Assembly: GCF_000369065.1 (NCBI RefSeq)
Contig: NZ_KB849803.1
Span: forward strand, 294,136-358,135
DNA length: 64,000 bases
Direction of reading: 5' to 3'
Source of the DNA: Acinetobacter haemolyticus CIP 64.3 = MTCC 9819
GTDB taxonomy: Bacteria; Pseudomonadota; Gammaproteobacteria; Pseudomonadales; Moraxellaceae
Of this stretch, positions 48,497 to 58,593 are shown piece by piece; position 1 is the stretch's first letter, and each line of letters opens with the position of its first letter. The notes under the pieces were generated by a model, which was given only the letters and a program-made list of their open reading frames with translations, was not told the DNA's origin and did no database searches. Both the position numbers and the translations under genes were made by a program.

Positions 48497-50491
48497 TTAA
48501 TGTAGATTTACTTGATAAATGCTAGTGGTACCACTCACCTCATTACCTACAACCAATAGTGGCTTGCCATTTGGCGAGTCTTTGGCAGAGATAAAGATTA
48601 GACCTTCTGGTCCAAGATCACCATGTGCAGACAATGCCGTCGACGGATCAGCCTGATCCCATACTTCTCGTGTATTTAAATAATCTTGGAAAATTGGCTG
48701 TTTAGGATTACTGACATCAAATACCATGACCCCACCCATACGCTCAAGTCCTAAGAACAAGAATTGTTTGTTGCCAATTTTGCCAATCGTCAAGCCTTCA
48801 GGTTCAGGTCCTTTATTGCTGCTACGTCCGCCTAATGTGTTGCCTTTTTCATGGTTGCTATTGAACCAATCTTGGCATGGAATATTCCGTGCTTTACCAA
48901 ATTTACATTGATCACTATTCAAATATTGTTCAATGAAATCACCCGAGTCATAAGCGATTTTAACTTGATTTTGTGTATCCCAAATTGAGAATGAGCGTCC
49001 ACCCAACAGGTACAAGTCGTCGTACATCAAATAATCGGTAAGTGGATTACCATTGACACCAATTTTATCACCAGCTTTTGAGTAATACACAGGCTTACCA
49101 TTTTCTGTTTGATAGCCTTGTGTCCAGGTAATTTTTAAACGTCCCAATTGCTTGTCATCTCGGCAGTTACCAGCATCACCTTTGCTCGCGCCACAGTAAG
49201 CAAACGTGGTTGGATTCAGATGTGCACCAGCAGCTAAATCACGTAATTGCGCAGGAAGGTCATCGGCGCAACGGCGATCAAAACCATCCTTGTGCACGAG
49301 ATGTTTTACGCGCCACTCTTCAACGAATCCTTTGCTATTGTCATTGTCACAGCGCTGCAATTTATTCTTTTCAAAGTCTTTCAGCTTAGTTAGCCCAAAA
49401 TATTCGGCTGTATTTTCACCCCATGCACGCGCATCACCTTCATTTGCAGAAATTAAATAGGTTTTTTTATCCGCGGCAGTATAAGCAGCAATCGCATCAG
49501 GATGATAAATCCCTTTAAGTCCATTCCATGCCTTGATCATAATATCTTGAACTGTTTTTTTACCGTCAAAATCACTCACATCCAAAGCATTACTTGAGTT
49601 TTTATTTGGATCCAGCATCGACTTAAAACCACTGTCGCTAAGCCCGTGATCTTTGTATCCCATTGCTTCAATCGAGGTCACTGTTGCCGTCGCAATATCT
49701 AAAACCGCGATCGCATTATTTTCTTGTAGTGCAACCCAAGCGGTTTTACCATCATCCGAAACTGCAATATATTCTGGCTCTAGATCTTGAGCGACAGTCG
49801 CTTTCGGTCCAAAAATACGAACTCCTTTGGCAAGTAACGCATCTTTTTGACTATTAAACGCTTTAAAATCAGCAGTTTTGACTGTTGGCTTGCTGATATC
49901 AGTCACATTGATCACACTGACAGAGCCTTCTGGATCGGTTTTATAATCATCAGAGGGTTCACCTTCATTGGCCACCAATACCGTTTTCCCATCTGGTGTG
50001 AACGTCAACATATCGGGTAATGCACCCACTTGCACATGGCTCAGACGTTTAAGATCACTCGCTTGATAAAAGGCAACAAAACCAAGATCTGTTTTATTCG
50101 CAGCTTCAACAGCCAAAGCAATAATGCCATTTTGGATGCTGACACTATTCACCTTTGCACCTTCCGCGATGTCATCAACAGTTAGTGATTGTAAATAAGT
50201 TGGCTTAGCTGGATCAGCAAGATCAAGTACATCTAATGCCCCCAGCTCAGCATTGACCACAAAAACACGTTTTGTCGCAGGGTCATAGGCAGGAATTTCA
50301 GCTGCACTCTTTCCAAAAACACCTGATTCATATCGGCTTAAAAAGCTCAACTGAATTCGCTCTGGTGTAGGCTCTACTACTTCAGGTTTAGGATCAGGAT
50401 TTGATGATTTTTCTGTTTTGTCATCATCATTACACGCCACCAACCCCACTGACAGCATTGCAGTGAATAACACTGAAATCTTAAATTTCAT
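48497..50491 (-). CDS. choice-of-anchor I / phytase-like secreted lipoprotein
   Basis: 664 residues from ATG 50491 (a TTG six bases upstream is less likely). The signal ends SVGLVACND, a lipobox with Cys about 20, followed by an Asp/Lys/Pro linker (about 23-45) and a long beta-propeller-type domain with GKTVLVANEGEPSDDYKTDP, PEYIAVSDDGKTAWVALQEN, YLISANEGDARAW and GPEPEGLTIGKIGNKQFLFL, the hallmark of choice-of-anchor I proteins. Relatives include secreted alkaline phosphatase/phytase-like proteins. A Pho-box-like triple repeat upstream (50552-50578) suggests induction by phosphate limitation. Enzyme activity is inferred, not shown. Confidence 0.85.
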   Translation of the reverse strand: MKFKISVLFTAMLSVGLVACNDDDKTEKSSNPDPKPEVVEPTPERIQLSFLSRYESGVFGKSAAEIPAYDPATKRVFVVNAELGALDVLDLADPAKPTYLQSLTVDDIAEGAKVNSVSIQNGIIALAVEAANKTDLGFVAFYQASDLKRLSHVQVGALPDMLTFTPDGKTVLVANEGEPSDDYKTDPEGSVSVINVTDISKPTVKTADFKAFNSQKDALLAKGVRIFGPKATVAQDLEPEYIAVSDDGKTAWVALQENNAIAVLDIATATVTSIEAMGYKDHGLSDSGFKSMLDPNKNSSNALDVSDFDGKKTVQDIMIKAWNGLKGIYHPDAIAAYTAADKKTYLISANEGDARAWGENTAEYFGLTKLKDFEKNKLQRCDNDNSKGFVEEWRVKHLVHKDGFDRRCADDLPAQLRDLAAGAHLNPTTFAYCGASKGDAGNCRDDKQLGRLKITWTQGYQTENGKPVYYSKAGDKIGVNGNPLTDYLMYDDLYLLGGRSFSIWDTQNQVKIAYDSGDFIEQYLNSDQCKFGKARNIPCQDWFNSNHEKGNTLGGRSSNKGPEPEGLTIGKIGNKQFLFLGLERMGGVMVFDVSNPKQPIFQDYLNTREVWDQADPSTALSAHGDLGPEGLIFISAKDSPNGKPLLVVGNEVSGTTSIYQVNLH

Positions 50492-50551
50492 GATCAAATT
50501 CCATAGATTTTATTTTGTAGAGCTAATCTAGTCATTCGAGGTGCAAATACG

Positions 50552-50578
50552 ATGACATTTTCATGTCAGTTCGATGAC
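50552..50578 (-). promoter_or_regulatory. candidate Pho box upstream of choice-of-anchor I gene
   Basis: Three pentamers in 11-bp register: ATGAC at 50552, ATGTC at 50563 and ATGAC at 50574 (on the gene strand GTCAT, GACAT, GTCAT). The 11-bp spacing and GTCAT core match the PhoB direct-repeat consensus, and the site lies 60-87 bp before the start codon, where a PhoB-activated -35 element would be. Confidence 0.6.
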
Positions 50579-50655
50579 GAGTCTTTGACAATTTTGGGCT
50601 TTATTTCAAATACAATTCCATTAAACTAAAGCAGATATTTCACACGTCACCACTC

Positions 50656-52044
50656 ATGACAACAACCACTCATCAAGCCGTACAGCCTGAATTTCGTTTA
50701 CTGGTGCTCTTGGTTTCTATCGGCTTTTTTATGCAGGCCTTGGATACCACGATTGTCAACACGGCGATTCCTGTGATGGCAATTCAGCTCAATGAAAATC
50801 CATTACAAATGCATGGGGTAATTGTTGCCTACGTCCTATCAGTTGCTGCTTTTATCCCATTAAGTGGTTGGTTGGCAGACCGCTTTGGTATCCGTAATAC
50901 TTATCTTGCTGCTATGGTGATTTTTAGTCTGGCATCACTCGGTTGTGGCCTGTCTCAGACCTTAGATCAACTCTTGATTTGTCGTGTTATTCAAGGGATG
51001 GGTGGCGCATTATTGATGCCCGTTGGACGCTTGGCTTTACTTAAAATTATTCCACGTAGCCAATTTCTTTCAGCGATGAGTTTAATGAGTCTGGCTGGTC
51101 TCATAGGTCCTTTGATGGGGCCGACTTTGGGTGGATGGTTAGTCGAAGTTGCCACGTGGCACTGGATTTTCCTGATTAACCTCCCCATGGGTGTGCTTGG
51201 GGTAATCATGGCGCTTAAAGTCATGCCAAATCAAAAAGAACCAACCGTCAAATCCTTTGATCTCGGTGGATTTATCTTATTGATGATTGCTATGGTTGGT
51301 CTGTCTCTTGGGATTGAGAATATCGCTGCGCCACAATATTCTGGCTGGATCAGCATCACTCTACTGGTAATTGGATCTTTAGCAACGTTTGGCTATGCTT
51401 ATCATGCATATAACCATCAGAATGCCTTGTTTCATGGACGATTGTTCCGCCATAAAATTTTTTCAATTGGCATTTTAGGCAATTTCTTTGCGCGTTTAGG
51501 TAGCAATGCAATTCCTTTTATTTTGCCACTGATGCTACAAGTCGCCTTTGGTTTTGAACCCTTTATCACAGGTTTAATGATGATTCCTTTGGTGCTAGGA
51601 TCATTATTCTCCAAACCGATTATTCGTCCAATTATTCAACGTGTCGGTTATCGTCGGTTTTTACTGACCAATACCGTATTAGTGGGTTTATGTATCGCCA
51701 GTTTTTCACTGATGACTGCAGACACACCGTTGTGGCTAAAAGTGTTGCATTTCTTTATCTTTGGGACGTTGAACTCTTTACAATTTGTCGGTATGAACAC
51801 GCTGACATTAAAAGATTTACCGCAGCATGATGCTAGTAGTGGCAATAGTTTCTTGTCGATGATCATGATGCTGTCGATGAGTATCGGGGTCGCTCTGGCT
51901 GGAACATTGATCAACCTCTTTGGCCAGCATTATCCAACTGCCTCTGTGACAAGCGCCTTTCATGCAGCCCTCATTGTCTTAGGTTGTATTAATATCATTA
52001 CTGCGATGGTATTTTGGCAGATTCCTAAAGAAGTTGCTGACTAA
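50656..52044 (+). CDS. mdtD: MdtD-like DHA2-family MFS multidrug exporter
   Basis: 462 residues, about 14 membrane helices. The first helix carries FMQALDTTIVNTAIPVMA (DHA2 motif LDxTIVNxA), then SGWLADRFGIRNTY (motif A) and CRVIQGMGGALLMPVGRLAL, followed by LMGPTLGGWLVE (motif C, marking drug antiporters). It is the MdtD branch of proton-driven exporters; the substrate is not predictable. It is convergent with no gene and starts about 70 bp from the Pho box of the divergent lipoprotein gene. Confidence 0.88.
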   Translation: MTTTTHQAVQPEFRLLVLLVSIGFFMQALDTTIVNTAIPVMAIQLNENPLQMHGVIVAYVLSVAAFIPLSGWLADRFGIRNTYLAAMVIFSLASLGCGLSQTLDQLLICRVIQGMGGALLMPVGRLALLKIIPRSQFLSAMSLMSLAGLIGPLMGPTLGGWLVEVATWHWIFLINLPMGVLGVIMALKVMPNQKEPTVKSFDLGGFILLMIAMVGLSLGIENIAAPQYSGWISITLLVIGSLATFGYAYHAYNHQNALFHGRLFRHKIFSIGILGNFFARLGSNAIPFILPLMLQVAFGFEPFITGLMMIPLVLGSLFSKPIIRPIIQRVGYRRFLLTNTVLVGLCIASFSLMTADTPLWLKVLHFFIFGTLNSLQFVGMNTLTLKDLPQHDASSGNSFLSMIMMLSMSIGVALAGTLINLFGQHYPTASVTSAFHAALIVLGCINIITAMVFWQIPKEVAD

Positions 52045-52149
52045 AATAATACTTTGCTGTGTGGGCCAAAATAGAGCCAAAGCGCAACAATCATTCTATA
52101 ATTGATATTTCTACTTAGCTCATCGCGGGCTTATAACGTTAAAGACAAT

Positions 52150-52911
52150 ATGGCAAAGAAAGCTGCGAAACGTCCACATGCTCAACATTATCCAACTTAT
52201 GTCAGCATTACTTTAGCTGTCATATTGGGGGTACTGAGCTATTTCGGTTTGTTTTACCAGCAAAAAGCATCGGCACAAGACTATGCCATTCGTGGTTTTG
52301 ATGTATCACATCATCAAGGTGAAATTAACTGGAAAAAGATCTCTCCGCTGCAATATCAATTTGTATATATAAAGGCAACTGAAGGCGGTGATTTTAAAGA
52401 TCGGAAATTTCAAGACAACTGGCTCAAAGCACGTGAGCAAGGTTTTTATGTGGGTGCATATCACTTCTATCGTTTATGCCGTGATGGCAAGGTACAAGCA
52501 GAAAATTTTATTGCGACTGTCCCGAACAAAACGGATGCTCTTCCCCCCGTCATTGATTTGGAATATGACAGCAACTGTATTAATACCTATACCAAAGAGC
52601 AGCTACTCAAAGAAATTCAGATCATGCATGATCAGTTGCAGCAACATTATGGCAAACAGCCAATTTTCTATATTTCGAAGAGCTTTTATCATATCGTATT
52701 GATGGGCAGCTTTAATGACACACCATTGTGGGTACGTGATTACGAGGCTAAGCCCGAATTAAAAGACGGCAGAAAATGGTTATTTTGGCAACATAGCCAA
52801 ACAGGAAAAATTGACGGTATTCCTAAAGCAGTCGACTTAAATGTTTACGCAGAGTCACCACAGCAGTGGCATGTTTTTCTAGAAAAACAAGGCATCCTCG
52901 ATGGTAAATGA
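52150..52911 (+). CDS. GH25-family muramidase, membrane-anchored
   Basis: About 253 residues from ATG 52150, chosen because the residues above it are unlike the family. One N-terminal helix ([20 protein letters not shown]) anchors a GH25 lysozyme domain (about 40-245) with [38 protein letters not shown] and the catalytic-region [10 protein letters not shown]. It cleaves the MurNAc-GlcNAc bond of peptidoglycan on the periplasmic side. Its stop overlaps dinB by 11 bp, an odd pairing of cell-wall and DNA-damage genes on one message. Confidence 0.9.
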   Translation: MAKKAAKRPHAQHYPTYVSITLAVILGVLSYFGLFYQQKASAQDYAIRGFDVSHHQGEINWKKISPLQYQFVYIKATEGGDFKDRKFQDNWLKAREQGFYVGAYHFYRLCRDGKVQAENFIATVPNKTDALPPVIDLEYDSNCINTYTKEQLLKEIQIMHDQLQQHYGKQPIFYISKSFYHIVLMGSFNDTPLWVRDYEAKPELKDGRKWLFWQHSQTGKIDGIPKAVDLNVYAESPQQWHVFLEKQGILDGK

Positions 52912-53968
52912 AATACGTAAAATCATTCACATCGACATGGATGCCTTTTTTGCTTCAGTCGAACTTCTAGATCGACCAGATCTTAAAGATCTGCCTGTGG
53001 TGATTTCTTCTCACCACCCTCGTGCAGTGATAGCCGCAGCGTCCTACCCCGCCCGTGTGTTTGGCTTACGTTCTGCCATGTCGATGGGGCAAGCCAAAAA
53101 ACTATGCCCACAAGTGATTGTGATTGAACCCAACTTTGAAAAATACCGAAAAGTTTCAGCACAAATTCACCAAATCTTTCAGCAATATACACCCATCATT
53201 GAACCCTTGTCGTTAGATGAAGCCTATCTGGATGTGACAGAAAATCTAAAGAATATACCCAGTGCAACTGAAGTTGCGACACAAATTCGTGCAAATATTT
53301 TTGCAGCAACAGGGCTAACAGCTTCTGCAGGGGTGGCACCGAATAAATTTTTGGCCAAGATTGCCTCCGATTGGAACAAACCAAATGGTTTATTTGTAAT
53401 TAAACCTCATCAAATCCAACATTTCATACAAGACTTGGCACTAAAGAAAATCCCTGGTGTTGGCAAAGTCACCTATGAAAAATTAAATCAATTAAACTTG
53501 CACACCTTAGGCGACCTACAAAAAATTGAAGAAAATGTATTAATTCATCATTTTGGTAAATACGGCAAACAACTGTACTTATATGCTCAAGGTATTGATC
53601 ATCGTCCTGTCAAAGCAGAGCGGGAGCGGCAACAAATCTCGAAAGAAATTACCTTTGATGATGACTATACGCTCACTGAATGCAATCATGCTTGGCAACC
53701 TCTAACTGAACAGATTTGGCGTAGTTTGGAAAGAAAACAACTGACAGCTCGTGGCGTTAACGTCAAACTGAAACTCAAAAATTTCCAAACCCTACAACAT
53801 AGTAAAAGTTTTAAATTGCCGCTTCGCTCTCAACAAGATTTAGAACAAGTGGTTTTACAACTACTCAATGAAATGCATATCGATCCAGACTTTCAGTTTC
53901 GTCTCGTTGGTGTTGGCGTTTATCAACTGCAAGCTCTACAACAAGAATCACAACTTTCCCTATGGTAA
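52901..53968 (+). CDS. dinB: DNA polymerase IV (Y-family)
   Basis: 355 residues, normal for DinB. Palm motif [15 protein letters not shown] (Mg-binding Asp) and [10 protein letters not shown] (catalytic Asp-Glu) are present. The thumb HhH segment [14 protein letters not shown] and the little-finger domain follow. The C-terminus ends QLSLW, a QxSLF-like beta-clamp-binding motif. It performs translesion synthesis. No LexA box is seen, but Acinetobacter lacks classical LexA. It overlaps the upstream muramidase gene. Confidence 0.95.
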   Translation: MVNEIRKIIHIDMDAFFASVELLDRPDLKDLPVVISSHHPRAVIAAASYPARVFGLRSAMSMGQAKKLCPQVIVIEPNFEKYRKVSAQIHQIFQQYTPIIEPLSLDEAYLDVTENLKNIPSATEVATQIRANIFAATGLTASAGVAPNKFLAKIASDWNKPNGLFVIKPHQIQHFIQDLALKKIPGVGKVTYEKLNQLNLHTLGDLQKIEENVLIHHFGKYGKQLYLYAQGIDHRPVKAERERQQISKEITFDDDYTLTECNHAWQPLTEQIWRSLERKQLTARGVNVKLKLKNFQTLQHSKSFKLPLRSQQDLEQVVLQLLNEMHIDPDFQFRLVGVGVYQLQALQQESQLSLW

Positions 53969-54365
53969 TGTTGTTTTTTTACACAACAGTACGATTTTAG
54001 CTCAAATTTATGTTTGCTTTTTATGCAGTTTTCAGTACTCTAAGCAACGCAGTAACATTATCCATGTTATTCGCTTTGCTAAAGAAATCCTCACTTTTAG
54101 CATTTGCTCCTGTGGTTGGCGTGACGATCAAATCCGAATATTACAGGGCACTTTAGCTGTCTTCTCAAAAGCCTCTCATCTGTTCAGTTTTTCAAAACAA
54201 TAATTTCCACGATAACTTTTTTCTTGTCTTGCCGCACGACTTTATTCAACAACCTAATTTAATGGAAATAGAAACTTTTTCAGCTTGATTTATACAAAAT
54301 TACACTGTGCTCAGAATGCTTCAAGTACAATCCTATTGATACAGTTTTAATTAGGTAGTTTCACT
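53969..54365. other. 397-bp intergenic region, no gene recognised
   Basis: No gene supported. A weak open frame that overlaps the dinB tail in another frame looks like chance. It contains the promoter of the RidA-type gene (nearest 54366). No hairpin with a convincing U-tract was found for dinB. Confidence 0.5.
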
Positions 54366-54728
54366 ATGTCTGTGCAACGATTGCATGTTACATCACGTTT
54401 TTGCGAAGTCGCAATTTCAGGAAATCTCGTTCATTTAGCAGGCCAACTGGCAGATGATACCAGCGTTGATGTGAGCGCACAGACTCAACAAACCTTAGAC
54501 AATATTGATCGTTTACTGGCAGAAGCAGGCACCGATAAAACTCATATCTTGTCTGTATTGATTTTCTTGAAAGACATTGAAAAAGACTATGCAGCAATGA
54601 ATGCGGTGTGGGACGCATGGATTGCTGAGGGACATCCCCCAGCACGTACCTGTGTTGAATCTAAACTCTATGCACCTGATGTTTTAGTCGAAATGACTGT
54701 CACGGCTGTAAGACCTGATGCCCATTAA
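54366..54728 (+). CDS. RidA/YjgF-family protein
   Basis: 120 residues. The family signature HPPARTCVESKLYAPDVLVE contains the conserved Arg (PPARTCVE) that binds the carboxylate of imine intermediates, and the N-terminus VHLAGQLADD plus QTQQTLDNIDRLLAEAG match RidA proteins. Canonical RidA deaminates reactive 2-aminoacrylate; this branch may act on other imines. The stop overlaps the stop of the facing DUF2726 gene by four bases. Confidence 0.93.
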   Translation: MSVQRLHVTSRFCEVAISGNLVHLAGQLADDTSVDVSAQTQQTLDNIDRLLAEAGTDKTHILSVLIFLKDIEKDYAAMNAVWDAWIAEGHPPARTCVESKLYAPDVLVEMTVTAVRPDAH

Positions 54729-55255
54729 GATTTAGCCACAAGCACATTATATTTCATCATCCGATCGGTATGAGGCATGGCAGTAAATGTGCTAGTCGAT
54801 GAAACCATTGGATCAAATAAATCAGGTAACAAATCTTCTCGTAACTCTTGTTCAGTTGGAATACTGCTATAACGCAATACGCGATATCCAGCCAACTCTA
54901 ACAAGCTGTCTTGATAATGTTTTAAATGCAGACGATTCACATAAGATTCGTCTGCAATCTCAATAATTGCCAAAACTTGTAGTTGTTGATCCAATACTAC
55001 AAAATCAGCAACTAAGCCCTGATATTTGCGTCGTGTATGTGCAAATTTAGTCGTCAACAATGCATCAAAAGAAACATGTGCAAGCACAGTATGACGATGT
55101 AACACAGCTTGTAAACGCATCAAAGTAATTTGTTCAGCAATATTCAAGATACCGCGTCGCTTTAATGGACTGTCTTGACGCCGATTTTGATGTAAACGTC
55201 GAAGTGCAAGTGCTGTAATGAGCAGCAAACCAATAATGGTTATGAAATAATACAT
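54725..55255 (-). CDS. DUF2726-domain protein with N-terminal membrane helix
   Basis: 176 residues. One N-terminal helix (YYFITIIGLLLITALALRRL) is followed by a DUF2726 domain (about 45-160; FAHTRRKYQGLVADFVVLDQ ... IIEIADESY), a fold related to restriction-endonuclease-like nucleases. In these chromosomal copies the role is unknown. It overlaps the RidA gene tail-to-tail. Confidence 0.85.
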   Translation of the reverse strand: MYYFITIIGLLLITALALRRLHQNRRQDSPLKRRGILNIAEQITLMRLQAVLHRHTVLAHVSFDALLTTKFAHTRRKYQGLVADFVVLDQQLQVLAIIEIADESYVNRLHLKHYQDSLLELAGYRVLRYSSIPTEQELREDLLPDLFDPMVSSTSTFTAMPHTDRMMKYNVLVAKS

Positions 55256-55521
55256 TTCTAACTAATCCCTTTAGATTTTTTATAATCATTTTTTGGCTTT
55301 ATGCCAATTTTTTAATCAATAACAAACGATAGTAAAGTTATTTCAACAGCGTAAACTTAAATTTTTTAATCGTTTTATACTAGGCGACCAAAGTCGTAAA
55401 AGCTTACCCTAGCTCTACTTATAATCAGCATACACTGAATATTCAAGTCAATATTGTCAGTATATGTTTCTATAAATTATAGTTTTGAAATTGAACTGCG
55501 ACACAATTATCACTTTCTAAT

Positions 55522-55553
55522 AAAAAGAGGACATCGTTTTGGATGTCCTCTTC
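55522..55553 (-). terminator. terminator of ygiQ-like gene
   Basis: GAGGACATC / GATGTCCTC with loop GTTTTG. On the minus strand it is followed by TTTTTA. It starts 21 bp after the stop. The rest of the 55256-55573 gap (318 bp) is A-T-rich and only appears to hold the promoter of the DUF2726 gene. Confidence 0.88.
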
Positions 55554-55573
55554 TCTTCATTTGAGCACCGTAA

Positions 55574-57958
55574 TTAACGATGCGCTTTTACTTTCGATTT
55601 TGGTTTACCCGAAAAAGGTCTTTTCTCACCAGTTTCACGTGGTGGCAAACCCGTGTGCTGAGTCAACACCTGTCCTTTTTGTGGACGTTTTTGACTAGAA
55701 TTAGACTGTGGACGAGATGATTGACCACGTTTAGCAGAATCTCCAGCAACACTCGAGTTTTTCTTACGCGCAGACTTATATTCACCTTCAGCCGTGCCTT
55801 GTGGCTGATAGGTTGGAATCAAATGTTGTTTCGAATTACCAATTAAATCCGAACGACCCATTTCTTTCAATGCTTCACGTAATAACGGCCAGTTATTTGG
55901 ATCATGGTAACGCAAGAAGGCTTTATGCAAACGACGACGTTTTTCACCTTTCACGATATCAACGTTTTCGGTATAACGCGCCACTTTAGACAATGGGTTC
56001 TTGCCTGAATAATACATGGTGGTCGCAGTTGCCATTGGCGATGGATAGAAGGTTTGTACCTGATCGGCACGGAAACCATTCTTTTTCAGCCAAATCGCCA
56101 AGTTCATCATATCGTAATCTGTTGTACCGGGATGCGCAGCGATGAAGTAAGGAATTAAATATTGTTCCTTCCCTGCTTCCTTACTAAAACGCTCAAACAT
56201 TTGTTTAAAGCGGTCGTAAGTTCCTATCCCTGGTTTCATCATCTTGGATAATGGACCATGTTCGGTATGCTCAGGTGCAATTTTTAGATAACCACCAACA
56301 TGATGCTGTACCAACTCTTTGACATATTCAGGGTTTAACACAGCAAGGTCATAACGAAGACCTGAACCGATCAAAATCTTCTTCACACCTTTGATTTCAC
56401 GTGCTTTACGATAAAGCTGAACCAATGGTGCATGATCAGTATGTAAGTTTTGACAAACACCGGGATAAACACAAGACGGTTTACGGCAGTTCTTCTCGAT
56501 TTCAGGGTCGTTACAGTGCAAACGATACATGTTTGCTGTTGGACCACCTAAGTCTGAGATAATGCCTGTAAATTGAGGTGCAGTATCACGGATCTTTTCA
56601 ATTTCACGCAGAATTGATTCTTCAGAACGGTTTTGAATAATACGCCCTTCATGTTCAGTGATCGAACAGAAAGTACAACCACCAAAACAACCACGCATGA
56701 TATTCACAGAGAATTTGATCATATCAAACGCAGGGAAACGTGCATTGCCATAAGCTGGATGCGGTAAACGTGCATAAGGTAAATCAAAGACATAATCCAT
56801 TTCTTCCGTTGTTAACGGAATTGGTGGCGGATTAATCCAAACATCACGTTCACCATGACGTTGTACCAATGCACGAGCATTTCCCGGATTGGTTTCCAAA
56901 TGCAAAATACGGTTGGCATGCGCATAAAGCACGTGATCATTAGCGACTTCTTCAAAAGAAGGCAAACGAATCACAGCCAATTCACGTGGCGGTAATTTAT
57001 GTTTAATCGCTTTGGATGGTGCAGGTTTTAACTGTACGATCTGTGTATCTGGATCGAGTTGATCACCTTCACGAACGATTGGATTGGTCACAATTTCTTT
57101 TTGGAAGTTTTGATATTGTGCGAGTGAGTTGCCTTTTTCTTTTTCAACTTCACAGCCATCAATATCTTCAGTCATGACATAAGGATTGATAATTGGATCA
57201 ACACGACCAATGCTATCCACGTCATTACTTGCGATTTCAACGAATTGTGCTTTTGATGCTTTATTGTGTTTATTAATAATAAATGCAGTACCACGAACAT
57301 CGGTAATTTCGTGGATTTTTTCACCCTTGGCTAAACGATGCATCACATCAATAATGGCACGCTCACCATTACCATACATTAATAAATCCGCTTTAGAGTC
57401 CATCAAGATAGAACGACGGACTTTATCGGACCAATAATCATAATGTGCGATACGACGTAAACTACCTTCAATCCCACCGAGCAATACAGGTACATCTGGG
57501 AAAGCCTCACGACAACGCTGACAATACACCGTAGCCGCACGGTCAGGACGTTTATTCGGTTCATTATTTGGCGAATACGCATCATCCGAACGGATTTTAC
57601 GATCTGCCGTATAACGGTTAATCATCGAATCCATATTGCCTGCGGTTACACCCCATGCAATAGTCGGTTTCCCTAAAACACGAAAACTTTCGACATTGGT
57701 CCAATCGGGTTGAGCAATGATCCCCACACGAAAGCCCTGTGCCTCAAGCACACGACCAATCACGCCGGATACAAATGAAGGATGATCAATATATGCATCG
57801 CCACAAACTAAAATAAAGTCACAGGCATCCCAGCCGAGTAAGTCCATTTCTTCTCGTGACATCGGTAAAAATGGTGCAGGTTCAAAACACGACGCCCAAT
57901 ATTTGTCGTAATCAAACAGCGCTTTTGGCGCAGTTTGCTTGGTATAGGCAGTAGACAT
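55574..57958 (-). CDS. ygiQ: YgiQ-family radical SAM protein
   Basis: 794 residues. An N-terminal UPF0313-type region ([20 protein letters not shown] ... [20 protein letters not shown]) is followed by the radical SAM cluster motif [17 protein letters not shown] (CxxxCxxC). A further Cys-rich segment ([17 protein letters not shown]) could bind a second metal cluster. The C-terminal ~100 residues are a Lys/Ser/Gln-rich, positively charged tail that looks unstructured. The reaction is unknown. Its length is normal for the family. Confidence 0.93.
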   Translation of the reverse strand: MSTAYTKQTAPKALFDYDKYWASCFEPAPFLPMSREEMDLLGWDACDFILVCGDAYIDHPSFVSGVIGRVLEAQGFRVGIIAQPDWTNVESFRVLGKPTIAWGVTAGNMDSMINRYTADRKIRSDDAYSPNNEPNKRPDRAATVYCQRCREAFPDVPVLLGGIEGSLRRIAHYDYWSDKVRRSILMDSKADLLMYGNGERAIIDVMHRLAKGEKIHEITDVRGTAFIINKHNKASKAQFVEIASNDVDSIGRVDPIINPYVMTEDIDGCEVEKEKGNSLAQYQNFQKEIVTNPIVREGDQLDPDTQIVQLKPAPSKAIKHKLPPRELAVIRLPSFEEVANDHVLYAHANRILHLETNPGNARALVQRHGERDVWINPPPIPLTTEEMDYVFDLPYARLPHPAYGNARFPAFDMIKFSVNIMRGCFGGCTFCSITEHEGRIIQNRSEESILREIEKIRDTAPQFTGIISDLGGPTANMYRLHCNDPEIEKNCRKPSCVYPGVCQNLHTDHAPLVQLYRKAREIKGVKKILIGSGLRYDLAVLNPEYVKELVQHHVGGYLKIAPEHTEHGPLSKMMKPGIGTYDRFKQMFERFSKEAGKEQYLIPYFIAAHPGTTDYDMMNLAIWLKKNGFRADQVQTFYPSPMATATTMYYSGKNPLSKVARYTENVDIVKGEKRRRLHKAFLRYHDPNNWPLLREALKEMGRSDLIGNSKQHLIPTYQPQGTAEGEYKSARKKNSSVAGDSAKRGQSSRPQSNSSQKRPQKGQVLTQHTGLPPRETGEKRPFSGKPKSKVKAHR

Positions 57959-58133
57959 GGCTTGCGAATCTCGGCTAGCTGAAATGCTGGGATAGCATCA
58001 AAGATGAAAGCCGATCATTTTAACATGAATTTCATTCATTTTCCTTGTTTATAAAACATTCAAGAACAAGGAGATAACAAATTATTTGTATAAAGTTTAA
58101 TCAAAAAATCAATATTAAAAGTTGAACTTTAGA

Positions 58134-58523
58134 TTAATATGAGACCTTACTTATGATTTCATTCGATCCTACAAGCTCTTTTACTGTTGAACCTGACTCA
58201 ATATAGCCTCGACCACTAGAAACAATCTGACCATTCGCCAATGTTGCTTCTAGCCGATATCCACCTTCACCTTGAACAAAAAATCGTGCTTTGATAGCTT
58301 TATTATTTTCTAATGATGGAAAAGAAATCTCATGTTGAGTACTTGCAGTATTCACAAGTAACTTAAGCTTCTTAATAGTTTGCCCACTTTGATTTGAAAT
58401 TTGTATGTGGACCAAAGGCTGAAACCAATAATTTAATCCAGAGGTTAACGCACCCATCGCAAAACTTATCAGTAATGAAAGGACTATCAGGAGCGAAATA
58501 AACAACTTTTTAAATTGTGTCAT
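58134..58523 (-). CDS. small membrane-anchored protein, function unknown
   Basis: 129 residues. One N-terminal helix (KLFISLLIVLSLLISFAMGA) anchors a small periplasmic beta-rich domain (VHIQISNQSGQTIKKLKLLV ... GYRLEATLANGQIVSSGRGY). No family is recognised. It stands alone with A-T-rich flanks. Confidence 0.65.
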   Translation of the reverse strand: MTQFKKLFISLLIVLSLLISFAMGALTSGLNYWFQPLVHIQISNQSGQTIKKLKLLVNTASTQHEISFPSLENNKAIKARFFVQGEGGYRLEATLANGQIVSSGRGYIESGSTVKELVGSNEIISKVSY

Positions 58524-58593
58524 TTTAATTTTTTAACTTAATAAGGAATTTAGATCATAAACAAGCAAATTTAAAGGAAATACAACTTATAGT

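Noticed and set aside
53868..54203. 111-codon open frame after dinB
   Set aside because: It starts inside dinB in another frame, is Cys/Phe-rich like random translation of A-T-rich DNA, and has no ribosome site.
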